DNA of 46,344 nt. It comes from Pontibacillus marinus BH030004 = DSM 16465 (GTDB lineage Bacteria; Bacillota; Bacilli; Bacillales; BH030062). This document shows positions 32,939-41,286 of this stretch, piece by piece. The notes under the pieces were generated by a model, which did not search any database, was not told the DNA's origin, and saw only the letters and a list, made by a program, of their open reading frames with translations. The stretch spans positions 94,382 through 140,725 of the forward strand of contig NZ_KE384334.1 of NCBI RefSeq assembly GCF_000425225.1, written 5' to 3'. A program made the translations under genes and the position numbers. The stretch's first letter is position 1; each line of letters begins with the position of its first letter.

Positions 32939-32967
32939 ATTATGACACGTCGTGTATGGAAAATCAA
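32939..32967 (-). promoter_or_regulatory. Promoter of fetAB with internal palindrome
   Basis: TTGATT, 17 bases and CATAAT on the minus strand, about 75-103 bases before the fetA ATG. The spacer contains the palindrome ACACGTCGTGT (32945-32955). An operator is possible. Confidence 0.45.
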
Positions 32968-32975
32968 AGAAAGTG

Positions 32976-33854
32976 TTACAAGTCTAGACTTTTAAAACAA
33001 ATTGATTTAACCTTCTTCAAGTGGTTATAAAAGGTAGACCAAGGTAAAGGATTAATTCCCTTCCCCACCTCTACTGTGTATCCTTCTCGCTTATAGTCTT
33101 GAATAAACCAATCTTTATATCCCGCATAGCTGTCGATTGTATGGACAGGCTCATAACCACTTACAGCCTTAAAAGCTCCCACTACCGATTCTGCTTGAGA
33201 TGGCTCTTGATTTTGATAACCCCAATAAATGACTTCTCCTTGAGAATGGAAAGCCAAAACCCTGTCAAAATTGCTATTCTGAGTGAGATCAAAAAGGGCC
33301 TTGGCTTCTGGTTCAGACAATGACGATTCCCCAGGGTAATCCCTAAAGTTGGGTTCTTGAGGCTTACGTTTTTTCTCAACCTCCCAATGGGCTGGAAATT
33401 GATTATTTAGATCAACCCCTCGAATATTTGCTTTCCAAGAGGTGAAATTCACGTGATTATGATTAGCTCTGTTCACTAACTCCTTAAACCCTTTTGCTAT
33501 TTCAGAGCCATGCATAAATAAATTAACGCCGTCAGGGTTCACCATTGGCACTACCGATAAACGCGTCGATGAGAAAAGCTCCATTTCCAACTGTCTACCA
33601 TGAATGATTCCCTCTGCATACTCTTCAACCACCTTTAAAAGTAGGGGAGTCGTTATCCATTCATTAGCATGAAAGGCTCCATTCCAATGAACTCGCTTCT
33701 CCCCTTCCCCCATTACAAGTTCCAGTAGTGGCTCACCTAAAACCGAATAGCCAATTGTTTGAACCTTAATAAAATCATAAACCTTATTTAATTTTCGAAG
33801 GTCATGTTGTAATTGTTCTGAATCATAATGCTTCGTTAATGTTATTGCGCCCAT
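32976..33854 (-). CDS. yqgT: M14 zinc carboxypeptidase (YqgT-like glutamyl-diamino acid endopeptidase)
   Basis: An M14 peptidase expected to cut gamma-D-Glu-diamino acid bonds of peptidoglycan peptides. Zinc ligands are His and Glu of GAFHANEW (about residues 61-64) and His in AFHSQGEVIYWG (about 200). The substrate-binding region RGVDLNNQFPAHW and the catalytic Glu in YTVEVGKG are present. At 292 residues it lacks the N-terminal LysM repeats of B. subtilis YqgT and has no signal peptide, so it probably acts in the cytoplasm on recycled muropeptides. AAAGGGGGAG precedes the ATG. Confidence 0.88.
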   Translation of the reverse strand: MGAITLTKHYDSEQLQHDLRKLNKVYDFIKVQTIGYSVLGEPLLELVMGEGEKRVHWNGAFHANEWITTPLLLKVVEEYAEGIIHGRQLEMELFSSTRLSVVPMVNPDGVNLFMHGSEIAKGFKELVNRANHNHVNFTSWKANIRGVDLNNQFPAHWEVEKKRKPQEPNFRDYPGESSLSEPEAKALFDLTQNSNFDRVLAFHSQGEVIYWGYQNQEPSQAESVVGAFKAVSGYEPVHTIDSYAGYKDWFIQDYKREGYTVEVGKGINPLPWSTFYNHLKKVKSICFKSLDL

Positions 33855-33929
33855 TCTTATTCTCCCCCTTTAGGACATTATATGTAAGGAAGTGAGCGAA
33901 AAGATAAACCTCGTCAATTTTTAAGGTAT

Positions 33930-33970
33930 TAAAAAAGAGCAAGAGCCTCTGGGAGGTTCTTGCTCTTTTT
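33930..33970 (-). terminator. Terminator of the LtaS-like gene
   Basis: An extended hairpin (AAAAAGAGCAAGA...TCTTGCTCTTTTT, 33932 to 33970) with a T run on minus, 19 bases past the gene's stop. Confidence 0.9.
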
Positions 33971-33988
33971 AGCTATTGAATAGAGTCT

Positions 33989-35866
33989 CTATTTTTCAGC
34001 TTTATTCAGGTCCATTTGTTTATTCTTGAAATCATAGAAACGGAATAGATCTCCATAAATAATACTATCTGAGTAATCCAGTTCTTTTTGTGCCTTCTTC
34101 TTAAGTGGTTCACATTTTTTGGATTCTACTTCTTCTCCAGTTTCTCGATCATAACAAACATTTTTAGCGTATAGATAATTTTCAGAGATAAAGCTTCCAT
34201 CTCGCAGAACTACAAACGGATCTTGATCATTCGTAAATAGGTCTGTACCGAATTGAATATCCTTTTGGTTCTCGATGCCTAACATATTTAAGATCGTTGG
34301 TTTCATATCAATTTGACCAGCTGGCTTAGAAATTACTCGGTCATCTTCATGTCCTGGAATGTGAACAATAAATGGTACACGCTGTAATTGGGTGTGCTCA
34401 AATGGTCGAATTTCTTTACCAATAAACTTAGATGTTGCAGCGTCATGATATTGACTGATTCCATAGTGGTCACCATAAATCACAATAACAGAGTCTTTAT
34501 ATTGACCAGAATCCTTCAGGTGTTGGAAGAACTTCTTAATCGATTCATCCATATAACGAACCGTCGTCACATATTGATTTAATGTTTTAGAGTTTGTTTC
34601 TAACTTATCAATGTTTTGTTTTTCCTCAGGCAATTCAAACGGAAAGTGGTTCGTTAACGTAATAAACTTCGCATAGTATGGTTCCTTCAAGTTATTTAAA
34701 TATTTCATGGATTGCTTAAAGAATGCTTTATCATTTAAGCCCCAACCTATGCTGTTTTCTTTATTCACATCATAGTATTGCTCATCAAAGAAATGATCAT
34801 AACCTAGGGTGTCATACATTACGTTACGGTTCCAGAAACTTCCGTTGTTCGCATGGAATACTGCTGATGTGTATCCATATTTACCAATAATCTCAGGCAC
34901 GGCATTAAACTCGTTTTGAGAATGGGTGAAGAAAACTGCACCTCTAGATAATGGATACATCGAATTCTCTACAATGAATTCAGAATCAGATGTTTTCCCT
35001 TGCTCTGTTTGGTGATAGAAGTTTTCAAAGTAATAACTATCATCAATTAAATCGTTTAAGAACGGAGTGATTTCTTTACCGTTTACCTTTTTATCAATCA
35101 CAAAGCTTTGAAGGGATTCGGCAGAAATATAAATGACGTTCTTACCTTTAGCAATTCCTTCTAGTTTTGAGGATTGTTTACTCTTAATTTCTTTATTTGT
35201 ATATTCCTCAATGTCATTCATTTCACTTCCATCTGCAAAAACACGTTGCGCTTTTGTTTTAGAGTGAAGGGCGACATCGTAAATGTGGTAGTTAAAGATA
35301 CCGATGTTTTTAACTAGATATTCACGGTCAAATGTACGCATGAATAACATTGGACGTTCCATTTCAGCCAATACTACGTTACCCACTAACAAAGCAAATG
35401 CTAATGCTGTTGCACTTAGTTTAGCTCTGCGTGCAGTAATCTGCATTGATGGCTTCACTTTTCGACTTAGATAATAGACTAAAATGACATCAGCAAAGAT
35501 TAGTAGATCTGGTACGTAAATTAAATTCAAAATACTTGAACCTAGATCGCTTGCGTTGCTTGATTGAAATAGTACAGGCATCGTTAAGAAATCCGTAAAA
35601 CCTCGGAAGTAAATAACGTTAAAGTACAAGATTAACGTTCCAATTAATGAAATCCGTCTTGTAAATTTAATTTGTCGCTCCGGTTTAAACCAAGCAGCAA
35701 AAGTAAAGAATAAAAATGCTGTGGCAAAAGGGTTTATGAGTAATATTATTTCTTGTAATTGATTTTCAATTGATAGATTGAAAATAAATCGATATACCAA
35801 ATAGGTTTTTACCCCAAAGAGAAGAGCGGCAATAGCATAGAATGGTAGATTTCGTCTTTGTTGCAT
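33989..35866 (-). CDS. yqgS: LtaS-family lipoteichoic acid synthase (YqgS-like)
   Basis: A polyglycerol-phosphate synthase-like protein of 625 residues. Five N-terminal membrane helices (about residues 5-190) are followed by an extracellular sulfatase-fold domain. The catalytic Thr is in GKTSDSEF and metal ligands are in YISAESLQSF, FHANNGSFWNR and YGDHYG. B. subtilis has four LtaS paralogues, and position next to glcK and yqgT matches YqgS. The frame opens at 35902, but GGAGG lies 10 bases before the ATG at 35866. Confidence 0.9.
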   Translation of the reverse strand: MQQRRNLPFYAIAALLFGVKTYLVYRFIFNLSIENQLQEIILLINPFATAFLFFTFAAWFKPERQIKFTRRISLIGTLILYFNVIYFRGFTDFLTMPVLFQSSNASDLGSSILNLIYVPDLLIFADVILVYYLSRKVKPSMQITARRAKLSATALAFALLVGNVVLAEMERPMLFMRTFDREYLVKNIGIFNYHIYDVALHSKTKAQRVFADGSEMNDIEEYTNKEIKSKQSSKLEGIAKGKNVIYISAESLQSFVIDKKVNGKEITPFLNDLIDDSYYFENFYHQTEQGKTSDSEFIVENSMYPLSRGAVFFTHSQNEFNAVPEIIGKYGYTSAVFHANNGSFWNRNVMYDTLGYDHFFDEQYYDVNKENSIGWGLNDKAFFKQSMKYLNNLKEPYYAKFITLTNHFPFELPEEKQNIDKLETNSKTLNQYVTTVRYMDESIKKFFQHLKDSGQYKDSVIVIYGDHYGISQYHDAATSKFIGKEIRPFEHTQLQRVPFIVHIPGHEDDRVISKPAGQIDMKPTILNMLGIENQKDIQFGTDLFTNDQDPFVVLRDGSFISENYLYAKNVCYDRETGEEVESKKCEPLKKKAQKELDYSDSIIYGDLFRFYDFKNKQMDLNKAEK

Positions 35867-36173
35867 ATTTTCATTTCCTCCTCTTGTTATGAACTTGAAC
35901 AAGATGTTTTAAGCTACGTTTGATACTAGTAATACTTAATTCCACTTTTTATATTATTCTAAACAACCAACACACTATTTGACGGTTATTCTAACATAAA
36001 AGTTTCACATTTTTATTACTAATTTTTTACACCCAATTAACACCTTATTCATTTTATTAAACGATTATGTAAAAATAAACCCTACAAAAGTAGGAACAAA
36101 TACAGATCCTTCGAGTTTTAAGGTTTATAACTGTTCCATAAATAACCGCATCAACCTTCAATTCCCAAGAAGG
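35867..36173. other. Gene-free AT-rich stretch upstream of yqgS
   Basis: About 300 bases, very AT-rich, with no ORF that has a ribosome binding site. It should contain the yqgS promoter on the minus strand. No clear consensus -35/-10 pair or regulatory hairpin was found. Confidence 0.5.
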
Positions 36174-36214
36174 CCAAAAAAATAAACCTCTATTTTAATT
36201 TCAAATAGAGGTTT
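36174..36214 (-). terminator. Terminator of glcK
   Basis: A 12-bp stem AAACCTCTATTT/AAATAGAGGTTT followed by ATTTTTTT on minus, 14 bases after the glcK stop. Confidence 0.87.
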
Positions 36215-36227
36215 GAGTTCACTATGG

Positions 36228-37196
36228 TTATTTACCGCTCTTTTGTTTTGCTAAATAAGCTGCTCCAAGTACTCCTGCGTCATTCCCTAGCGAAGCGATT
36301 ACAAATTCAGCTGCCTGACTGGTTCTCTTTAATGCATTCTGATCAAACACTTTACGTAGTGGGTTTAGAAGTTGATCACCTGCTTGAGAAACACCGCCCC
36401 CAATGACAATTCGTGTAGGATTAATGGCAATCGCTAAATTCGCGATAGCTATACCGAGGTAATGAATAACTTCATCAAGAATGCTTTGAGAAGCTTGATC
36501 TCCTTTAGCAGCTTCTTGGAAAACATCTCGAGCAGAAATGGTTTCATTTTGTCTAAGTATTTCTTGAAGTGTAGTCTTTTCTCCAGCTTCGATCGCATCA
36601 TAAGCAGAGCGAACAATGGCTGTAGCTGATGCCACAGTTTCTAAGCAACCTGTCTTACCACAATTACATGCTCTACCATTTTCCGTTTTAGCAGTCATAT
36701 GACCGATTTCAGCTACAGTTCCATTAGCCCCGTGTAAAAGCTGACCATTACCAATAATGCCACCACCAACACCTGTTCCAAGAGTAACAGCAATTAAATG
36801 ATTCGCCTGACCTCCTGCGCCTTTCCAGTTCTCACCAAGTGCAGCTAGGTTCGCATCATTTTCTAACCAAGCATCATAACCGGTCTCTTCTGTTAAGGCA
36901 GTAGTTAAATGATAATTTTCCCATCCAATATTGACAGCGCTATAGATAAAACCTTCTCCTACATCCACAAACCCAGGAGCTCCAACACCAATACCTATAA
37001 ACTGATCATGTGAGAAATTTAATTCCTCTTGCTTGGATTTAATAGAAGCTGCAATATCCTCAACGATACTTGATCCATTTCCCTCTTTATTCGTTGGGAT
37101 TTCCCACTTAGATAAAATGTCTCCGTTATATGTAATAAACGCCAACTTAACGGTTGTTCCCCCGATATCGACTCCTATAAAATTACGGTTCTCCAT
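36228..37196 (-). CDS. glcK: ROK-family glucokinase
   Basis: Phosphorylates glucose to glucose-6-phosphate with ATP. The 322-residue protein has the phosphate-1 motif GVDIGGTTVKLAF, the sugar-binding ENDANLAALGE, the second phosphate motif VTLGTGVGGGIIG and the ROK zinc site HMT...CNCGKTGCLE. It lies 7 bases after yqgQ, as in B. subtilis (yqgR), and is followed by a terminator. Confidence 0.95.
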   Translation of the reverse strand: MENRNFIGVDIGGTTVKLAFITYNGDILSKWEIPTNKEGNGSSIVEDIAASIKSKQEELNFSHDQFIGIGVGAPGFVDVGEGFIYSAVNIGWENYHLTTALTEETGYDAWLENDANLAALGENWKGAGGQANHLIAVTLGTGVGGGIIGNGQLLHGANGTVAEIGHMTAKTENGRACNCGKTGCLETVASATAIVRSAYDAIEAGEKTTLQEILRQNETISARDVFQEAAKGDQASQSILDEVIHYLGIAIANLAIAINPTRIVIGGGVSQAGDQLLNPLRKVFDQNALKRTSQAAEFVIASLGNDAGVLGAAYLAKQKSGK

Positions 37197-37203
37197 AACT
37201 CCA

Positions 37204-37413
37204 TCATCCTTCGTCTTTTTGTTTCTTTTGTTTAGAGGCTTCCTGACGTAATATTAATATCCCCATTTGATAATCTTCTTTCGTTACACATTGAGATTTG
37301 TATAATTCCTTAAGTTCATCTTCCATCAGTTCCAAATCAGCAATTCGATCACCAAGGTAGATAAAAGTACCAAATGTTTTTAATAATTGTTGAACATCAT
37401 AAACAGTTTTCAT
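37204..37413 (-). CDS. yqgQ: YqgQ family small protein
   Basis: A 69-residue soluble protein of the YqgQ family: MKTVYDVQQLLKTFG, then YLGDRIADLELMEDELKELY, split at residue 40, and a Lys-rich C-terminus. The frame also has an ATG at 37425, but GGTGA upstream and family alignment favour 37413. It lies immediately upstream of glcK. Possibly nucleic-acid binding; function is not established. Confidence 0.85.
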   Translation of the reverse strand: MKTVYDVQQLLKTFGTFIYLGDRIADLELMEDELKELYKSQCVTKEDYQMGILILRQEASKQKKQKDEG

Positions 37414-37487
37414 ATATATCACCATGTATTATTATAGCAACGTCTTCAGGGAAATGAAATAACGGAATGCTTCTATAGATTTCCAGA

Positions 37488-37642
37488 ACAAAAGCGCAAG
37501 CGCCCGTTTAGCAACGAAGGGACTGGACTGAGCCCGTAGTAAGATAAAGAAAACACAAATTGTGGAACAATTTGATGTTGACTTATCGAACGGAGGCGAG
37601 GGAAGTCCCTTCGTTTCTGGGCGCTGGAGCTGGACGTGGCCC
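37488..37642. repeat. Palindromic dispersed repeat (GCGCCC type)
   Basis: Imperfect palindrome: AAAAGCGCAAGCGCCC, then AACGAAGGGACT at the left (37513-37524), matched by AGTCCCTTCGTT (37604-37615) and GGGCGCTGGAGCTGGAC at the right. The middle is AT-rich. It is non-coding and sits between the spoVAF terminator and yqgQ. It resembles intergenic elements common in Bacillaceae genomes, but copy number cannot be judged here. Confidence 0.7.
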
Positions 37643-37696
37643 CGCTCTCATCAAAAAGTTATACACAGGCCACAAATTTTATAAATTCCTAGAGAA

Positions 37697-37726
37697 CACA
37701 AAAACCCTGATATCATTTATCAGGGT
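37697..37726 (-). terminator. Terminator of spoVAF
   Basis: A 9-bp stem ACCCTGATA/TATCAGGGT followed by TTTTTGTG on minus. The spoVAF stop codon overlaps the stem. Confidence 0.82.
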
Positions 37727-39167
37727 CTTGTGGATGTAAGAATGCTGGTCTTCGGTTTTTAAGTGGCATTGGTGTACGTAAAATTACATCACGGAATGCA
37801 CGGTAGTTAAATGGAAGAAACGGCCATAAATAGGCTGTGTTGAAAGTATTCAAACGAGCTAAGTAGAGTATCCAAACCGTTATTCCAATTGTTAAACCTT
37901 TAACACCAAATAATGCTGTTAATATGAGTAAACCTAGCCGTGACAATCGATTGGCTAAGCTAAGCTCATAACTAGGAGTACAGTATGTGCCAATAACAGC
38001 AGCTGCAAGATAAAGAATAACCTCATTCGAAAATAACCCAACAGCAACTGCCACTTGCCCTATAAGAATAGCAGCTACAAGGCCTAAAGCTGTTGCTAAG
38101 GCTGAAGGGGTGTGTATAGCGGCCATCCTAAGTGTGTCTATTCCGATTTCAGCAATTAAAAATTGCGCAATGAGAGGTATGACCCCTACTTCCGTCGGTC
38201 CAATAAATTGGAGTACCTCCGGTAGCAAAGATGGATCGATTGAAAATAAGTAATACAATGGTAAAACAAAAATTGAAGCAAGAACTGCAAAAAATCTAAC
38301 GAACCTTAAATAAGCACCCACTGATGGCTTTTGCCGATATTCTTCAGCATGTTGTAAATGATGCCAAAACGTTGATGGTGTAATCATCACACTCGGCGAA
38401 CCATCAATCATAATCAATATATGCCCTTCATATAAATGGGCTGCCGCTGTGTCTGGCCTCTCTGTATAACGTATTGTTGGATATGGACTCCAGTGCTCTC
38501 CACTCAAAAACTCATCTACTGTTTTTTCAGCCATGGGGAGGGCATCGGTATCAATTACTTCGAGTTGTTCTTTGATTCTTTTCACCCTGTCCATATCAGC
38601 GATATCTTCTAAGTAACTGATACAAATATCTGTTTTGGACCTTCTTCCGATCTGCATATATTCCATACGTAATGATCGATCTCGAATTCTTCTTCTCGTC
38701 AAGGCTGTGTTAAATACGATTGTTTCTACAAATCCATCTCTAGAACCACGTACAACGCGTTCTACATCTGGCTCTTGTGGACCTCGGACAGGATAGGTTC
38801 GGGCATCAATCATGATCACTTTATCATTAATGCCTTCTACTACTAAAGCTGTGGGTCCTGCTAATACCCAATCCACTGCTTCATTGAGATCATCTTTCGT
38901 TTCTAGCTCAACATAAGGGATATAGGTTTTTAAGAGCTTCTCTAATGGTTCTGGTTCAAGTTGGTCTGGATCTAATCTTGATAGGCCTTCCATTAAGTAA
39001 TGTAGTATTTCATCTTTCACAAATCCGTCAATTGCAAAAAGAGACATTTTACGCCCAGCATATTCAAGATCTAGGTGAATGATGTCAAAACTTTTATCTA
39101 CACCCATTCGATCTTTCATATACTCTACGTTCTGATCGTAATTATGAAACATTGGTTGTTTTTCCAC
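37713..39167 (-). CDS. spoVAF: Stage V sporulation / germination protein SpoVAF
   Basis: A GerAA-family protein of 484 residues. The N-terminal soluble domain carries YPVRGPQEPDVERVVRG, GFVETIVFNTALTRRRIRD and GRRSKTDICISYLEDIAD, close to SpoVAF. About five membrane helices occupy the C-terminal half, with GHILIMIDGSPSVMITP before them. SpoVAF forms a spore inner-membrane complex with YqhR/FigP that speeds germination. Here the gene stands alone, away from any spoVA operon or GerB/GerC partner. The start is GTG with AGGTGA upstream, next to an 11-bp inverted repeat. Confidence 0.88.
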   Translation of the reverse strand: MEKQPMFHNYDQNVEYMKDRMGVDKSFDIIHLDLEYAGRKMSLFAIDGFVKDEILHYLMEGLSRLDPDQLEPEPLEKLLKTYIPYVELETKDDLNEAVDWVLAGPTALVVEGINDKVIMIDARTYPVRGPQEPDVERVVRGSRDGFVETIVFNTALTRRRIRDRSLRMEYMQIGRRSKTDICISYLEDIADMDRVKRIKEQLEVIDTDALPMAEKTVDEFLSGEHWSPYPTIRYTERPDTAAAHLYEGHILIMIDGSPSVMITPSTFWHHLQHAEEYRQKPSVGAYLRFVRFFAVLASIFVLPLYYLFSIDPSLLPEVLQFIGPTEVGVIPLIAQFLIAEIGIDTLRMAAIHTPSALATALGLVAAILIGQVAVAVGLFSNEVILYLAAAVIGTYCTPSYELSLANRLSRLGLLILTALFGVKGLTIGITVWILYLARLNTFNTAYLWPFLPFNYRAFRDVILRTPMPLKNRRPAFLHPQDPDK

Positions 39168-39179
39168 GGTCTCACCTAA

Positions 39180-39222
39180 CTTTCAAAGGTCTAATTTCAT
39201 TGTTTGCACAAACCTTTGAAAG
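39180..39222 (-). promoter_or_regulatory. Inverted repeat in the spoVAF leader
   Basis: Perfect 11-bp arms CTTTCAAAGGT (39180-39190) and ACCTTTGAAAG (39212-39222) with a 21-base spacer, ending about 8 bases before the ribosome binding site. It may be an operator or leader hairpin. Confidence 0.5.
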
Positions 39223-39246
39223 CATACATTTTTCAGGATTTGAAAT

Positions 39247-39278
39247 GTAAAACGCCCTACCTTCATTAGGCAGGGCGT
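39247..39278 (-). terminator. Terminator of the M42 peptidase gene
   Basis: An 11-bp stem (ACGCCCTGCCT with AGGTAGGGCGT on minus, one wobble) followed by TTTTA, 10 bases after the stop. Confidence 0.75.
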
Positions 39279-39287
39279 ACGGGACAA

Positions 39288-40328
39288 TTATACTAATTTT
39301 GACTGAACATAAGCATGTAATAAATTGTACGTATGTTCTAACGAGCGCTGATGTGTACGTTCAAACGCATGAGATGCATCAATACCAGGTCCAATTAGAG
39401 CGTGTTTCACATCTGCTCCAGACCGGATTGCTGCAGAAGCGTCAGATCCATAGTATGGATAGATATCAATTTCGTAATCTACATTCTCTTTTTGAGCCAG
39501 TTTTACTAGATGCTGACGAAGCAGATAGTGATATGGACCCGATGAATCTTTAGCACAGATTGATACAACATATTCTGTTGTAGTCTGGCCATCTCCAATC
39601 GCTCCCATATCAACAGCTAAATATTCTACAGTTTCTTCTGGAATGCTCGCATTTCCCCCATATCCAATCTCTTCGTTATTGGAAATATAAAAATGGGTTG
39701 TATAAGGTAATTGAACGTTTTCTTGTTTCAACTGAACAATGAGTTGTAATAAAATCGCCACGCTTGCTTTATCATCTAAGAAACGAGATTTCACAAAACC
39801 AGTTTCTGTCGTTTGAAAGCGCGGGTCAAATGAAATAAAGTCTCCAACTTCAATGCCCAGACTTCTTACATCTTCAGGGTTGTGGACTTCTGCATCAATA
39901 CGAACCTCAATATTTTCATCATTACGTTTTGCTTCGCCACCATTTTTATAAACGTGAACAGACGTCTGATGCATTAGAATGGTGCCAGAATACGTTTCAC
40001 CACTTGCTGTATGTATATTACAGTATTCACCTTCAACACTATTCCATCTAAAGCCGCCAATCATTGAAAGCTTTAATGTTCCATCAGACTTAATTTCTTT
40101 AACCATCGCACCAAGTGTATCTACATGTGCTGTTAGTAAACGGTGCTGATTGGTATCTTCTCCTTCTATCGTGGCAATCAGTGCACCTTTTTGCGTTATT
40201 TTTGTCGTAACACCTGAAGATTTAAGGAAGTTTTCGCAAAAATGAATGCATTCATCCGTGTACCCTGAAGGGCTTGGAATAGAGACTAATTGTTCTAATA
40301 TTTCTGTGATCGGTTTCGCTTGTTTCAT
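39288..40328 (-). CDS. M42-family metallopeptidase
   Basis: A 346-residue aminopeptidase of the M42 (FrvX/TET, glutamyl aminopeptidase) family. Dinuclear metal ligands are in TAHVDTLGAM (His), SRFLDDKASVA (Asp), SNNEEIGYGG (catalytic and ligand Glu), AVDMGAIGDG (Asp) and ERTHQRSLEHT (His). A PDZ-like insertion spans about residues 75-160. Such enzymes form large dodecamers that trim peptides in the cytoplasm. Monocistronic and divergent from the next gene. Confidence 0.92.
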   Translation of the reverse strand: MKQAKPITEILEQLVSIPSPSGYTDECIHFCENFLKSSGVTTKITQKGALIATIEGEDTNQHRLLTAHVDTLGAMVKEIKSDGTLKLSMIGGFRWNSVEGEYCNIHTASGETYSGTILMHQTSVHVYKNGGEAKRNDENIEVRIDAEVHNPEDVRSLGIEVGDFISFDPRFQTTETGFVKSRFLDDKASVAILLQLIVQLKQENVQLPYTTHFYISNNEEIGYGGNASIPEETVEYLAVDMGAIGDGQTTTEYVVSICAKDSSGPYHYLLRQHLVKLAQKENVDYEIDIYPYYGSDASAAIRSGADVKHALIGPGIDASHAFERTHQRSLEHTYNLLHAYVQSKLV

Positions 40329-40413
40329 TTTCTCTCCCCTTTCATTTCATATCCTTCCATATTCTATCATACATTTGAATTACATAGGATGTCCAAGAAA
40401 AGGGGACGAAGTG

Positions 40414-41286
40414 ATGAGACGAGCAGTTGTAATGATTATTCTTTGCCATATTATTGCTTTTTTAGGTGTATTACTTTTAAAACCGAATAAAGAAGTTTCT
40501 GTGGTTAAGTTTTTCCCATTAGATGAAGTGAAACGGTTTGATGAGACGTCTACTGATCTCACATTACTTTCTGAGAGCGATGAGGATGAGTATGATTTTC
40601 AGTGGAAAACTGCCTCAACCCTTGAAGAACCTGTATATTTACGTCAGGATGTTTCTTTACTATATATGGATGGTCATTTAAAGGGAATCTTAAGTAAATG
40701 GAAAGAAAATGGTCAAAATCTTTTTCAGGAACAAAAGATTCATGGGGAAGACAGCAGTCATTATCAAGCTGTTACGTTTCATCACGGAGAAATTCATTAT
40801 CCAGATGATAAGATTAAAAGTATACAAGATATGTCTCGTGCAGAATTATATGTGATTGACTCACCATTAACACCTTTAGAATCTTTTACTTCACCACAAA
40901 ATCAATCGCAGGAAGACTGGAAAAGAAAGTTAGATCATGCCACCGAACAACAGCTGCATTATCAATGGAATCAACTGATCGAACATTATCAAATACCTAA
41001 AGAGCAATATGAAATTATTCCTCTTACAGATCTACCTGACTATGAAACAAAACCCTTCCCAAAGCTAACGGCTGAACAAACTCAACAAGTCATTGGACAG
41101 CTTTGGGAAGGATTATATAAAAATTATGTGCTCCAGTTTACTGGTGATTCTCAAGAAGATCTCAATAGTTATGTGCCTCTCGTTCTTGCAGACCGTGACG
41201 GGAAACATTTATTGGTATTATTTGAAGATATGGACCAGAGAAAGCAGCGCTTAATCCAATACTATCCTGACTTTTCCAGCGACTGA
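40414..41286 (+). CDS. Unknown protein with N-terminal membrane anchor
   Basis: A 290-residue protein with one N-terminal hydrophobic segment (residues about 4-22) and an otherwise soluble, Glu/Gln/Asp-rich body presumably outside the cell. I recognise no domain or catalytic motif. AAAGGGGA lies about 10 bases before the ATG, and a GTG immediately precedes it. Its 3' end overlaps the convergent yqgP by 25 bases, with no hairpin between. It occupies a position not recognised from the B. subtilis order. Confidence 0.75.
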   Translation: MRRAVVMIILCHIIAFLGVLLLKPNKEVSVVKFFPLDEVKRFDETSTDLTLLSESDEDEYDFQWKTASTLEEPVYLRQDVSLLYMDGHLKGILSKWKENGQNLFQEQKIHGEDSSHYQAVTFHHGEIHYPDDKIKSIQDMSRAELYVIDSPLTPLESFTSPQNQSQEDWKRKLDHATEQQLHYQWNQLIEHYQIPKEQYEIIPLTDLPDYETKPFPKLTAEQTQQVIGQLWEGLYKNYVLQFTGDSQEDLNSYVPLVLADRDGKHLLVLFEDMDQRKQRLIQYYPDFSSD

